Source: Rhodamnia argentea
Taxonomy: Eukaryota; Streptophyta; Magnoliopsida; Myrtales; Myrtaceae
NCBI RefSeq assembly: GCF_020921035.1
Contig: NC_063155.1
Coordinates: 30,931,294 to 30,995,293 of the forward strand
Length of the DNA: 64,000 nucleotides
Reading direction: 5' to 3'
This document shows, piece after piece, positions 63,933 to 64,000 of the stretch. Below the pieces are notes generated by a model. The model did not search any database and had not been told where the DNA came from. It worked only from the letters and a program-made list of their open reading frames with translations. Positions within the stretch are counted from its first letter, which is position 1. Each line of letters starts with the position of its first letter. Both the position numbers and the translations under genes were made by a program.

Positions 63933-64000
63933 ATGACCATGGATCCTTCGACGTTTGATTACTCCGATGGTATCAATGTAGATGATCTTGCAATAGACAG
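63933..64000 (+). CDS. 5' end of a gene cut by the window edge
   Basis: An open frame starts at 63933 and runs off the end after about 22 codons (MTMDPSTFDYSDGINVDDLA...). The M-x-MDP start, the acidic composition and the leader-then-intron arrangement recall the LISCL-type GRAS gene 4.6 kb upstream. That makes a tandem GRAS gene possible, but the piece is too short for any assignment. Confidence 0.4.
   Translation, partial: MTMDPSTFDYSDGINVDDLAID

Noticed and set aside
1-64000. CRISPR arrays, operons or other prokaryotic systems
   Set aside because: No spaced identical repeats with unique spacers and no bacterial gene organisation are present; the only regular array is the coding repeat at 15439-15918.

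Overview
This is a nuclear chromosome segment from a flowering plant, almost certainly a eudicot. The support is intron-containing genes with GT..AG introns and AT-rich spacers, plant-only families (alpha-expansin, PGRL-type thylakoid protein, GRAS regulator, TRFL telomere-binding protein), a plant-type tRNA-Gly(TCC), a plant tRNA-derived SINE and many MITE-like elements. I cannot name the species from sequence alone. All gene models were built by hand from reading frames, splice sites and remembered family features; no database search was run.

Layout. 1.4-3.6 kb (minus): a three-exon alpha-expansin. 3.8-15 kb: a long spacer with no convincing gene, one hAT-like element (7.6-8.2 kb) and one unexplained 151-codon ORF. 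15.25-17.19 kb (plus): an intronless MUR3/KATAMARI1-like GT47 glycosyltransferase with an unusual array of five 32-residue repeats in its stem. 17.5 kb: tRNA-Gly(TCC). 18.1-21.5 kb (plus): a seven-exon PGRL1/PGRL2-like gene. 22-26 kb: MITE-like elements. 26.4-31.5 kb (plus): a ten-exon ORP3-type oxysterol-binding-protein-related gene. 32-41 kb: a repeat-rich island with a nested hAT/LTR region carrying a broken Argonaute PIWI fragment, plus several terminal-inverted-repeat elements. 43.6-47.75 kb (plus): a nine-exon TRFL/TRP1-type telomere-repeat-binding protein with an intronic SINE. 51.9-55.2 kb: a tandem duplication of about 1.6 kb. 57.07-59.37 kb (plus): a LISCL-type GRAS gene with an intronless coding region. 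60-62.4 kb: two more MITEs. 63.9 kb to the end: the first codons of another gene.

The genes are unrelated single-copy loci: cell-wall loosening and xyloglucan modification, photosynthetic electron flow, lipid transfer, telomere binding and transcription. No operon-like or pathway grouping is visible. The most notable structures are the coding minisatellite in the GT47 gene, the intronless Argonaute fragment inside transposon-like borders, and the number of short inverted-repeat elements whose target-site duplications can still be read. I see no convincing new multi-gene system.
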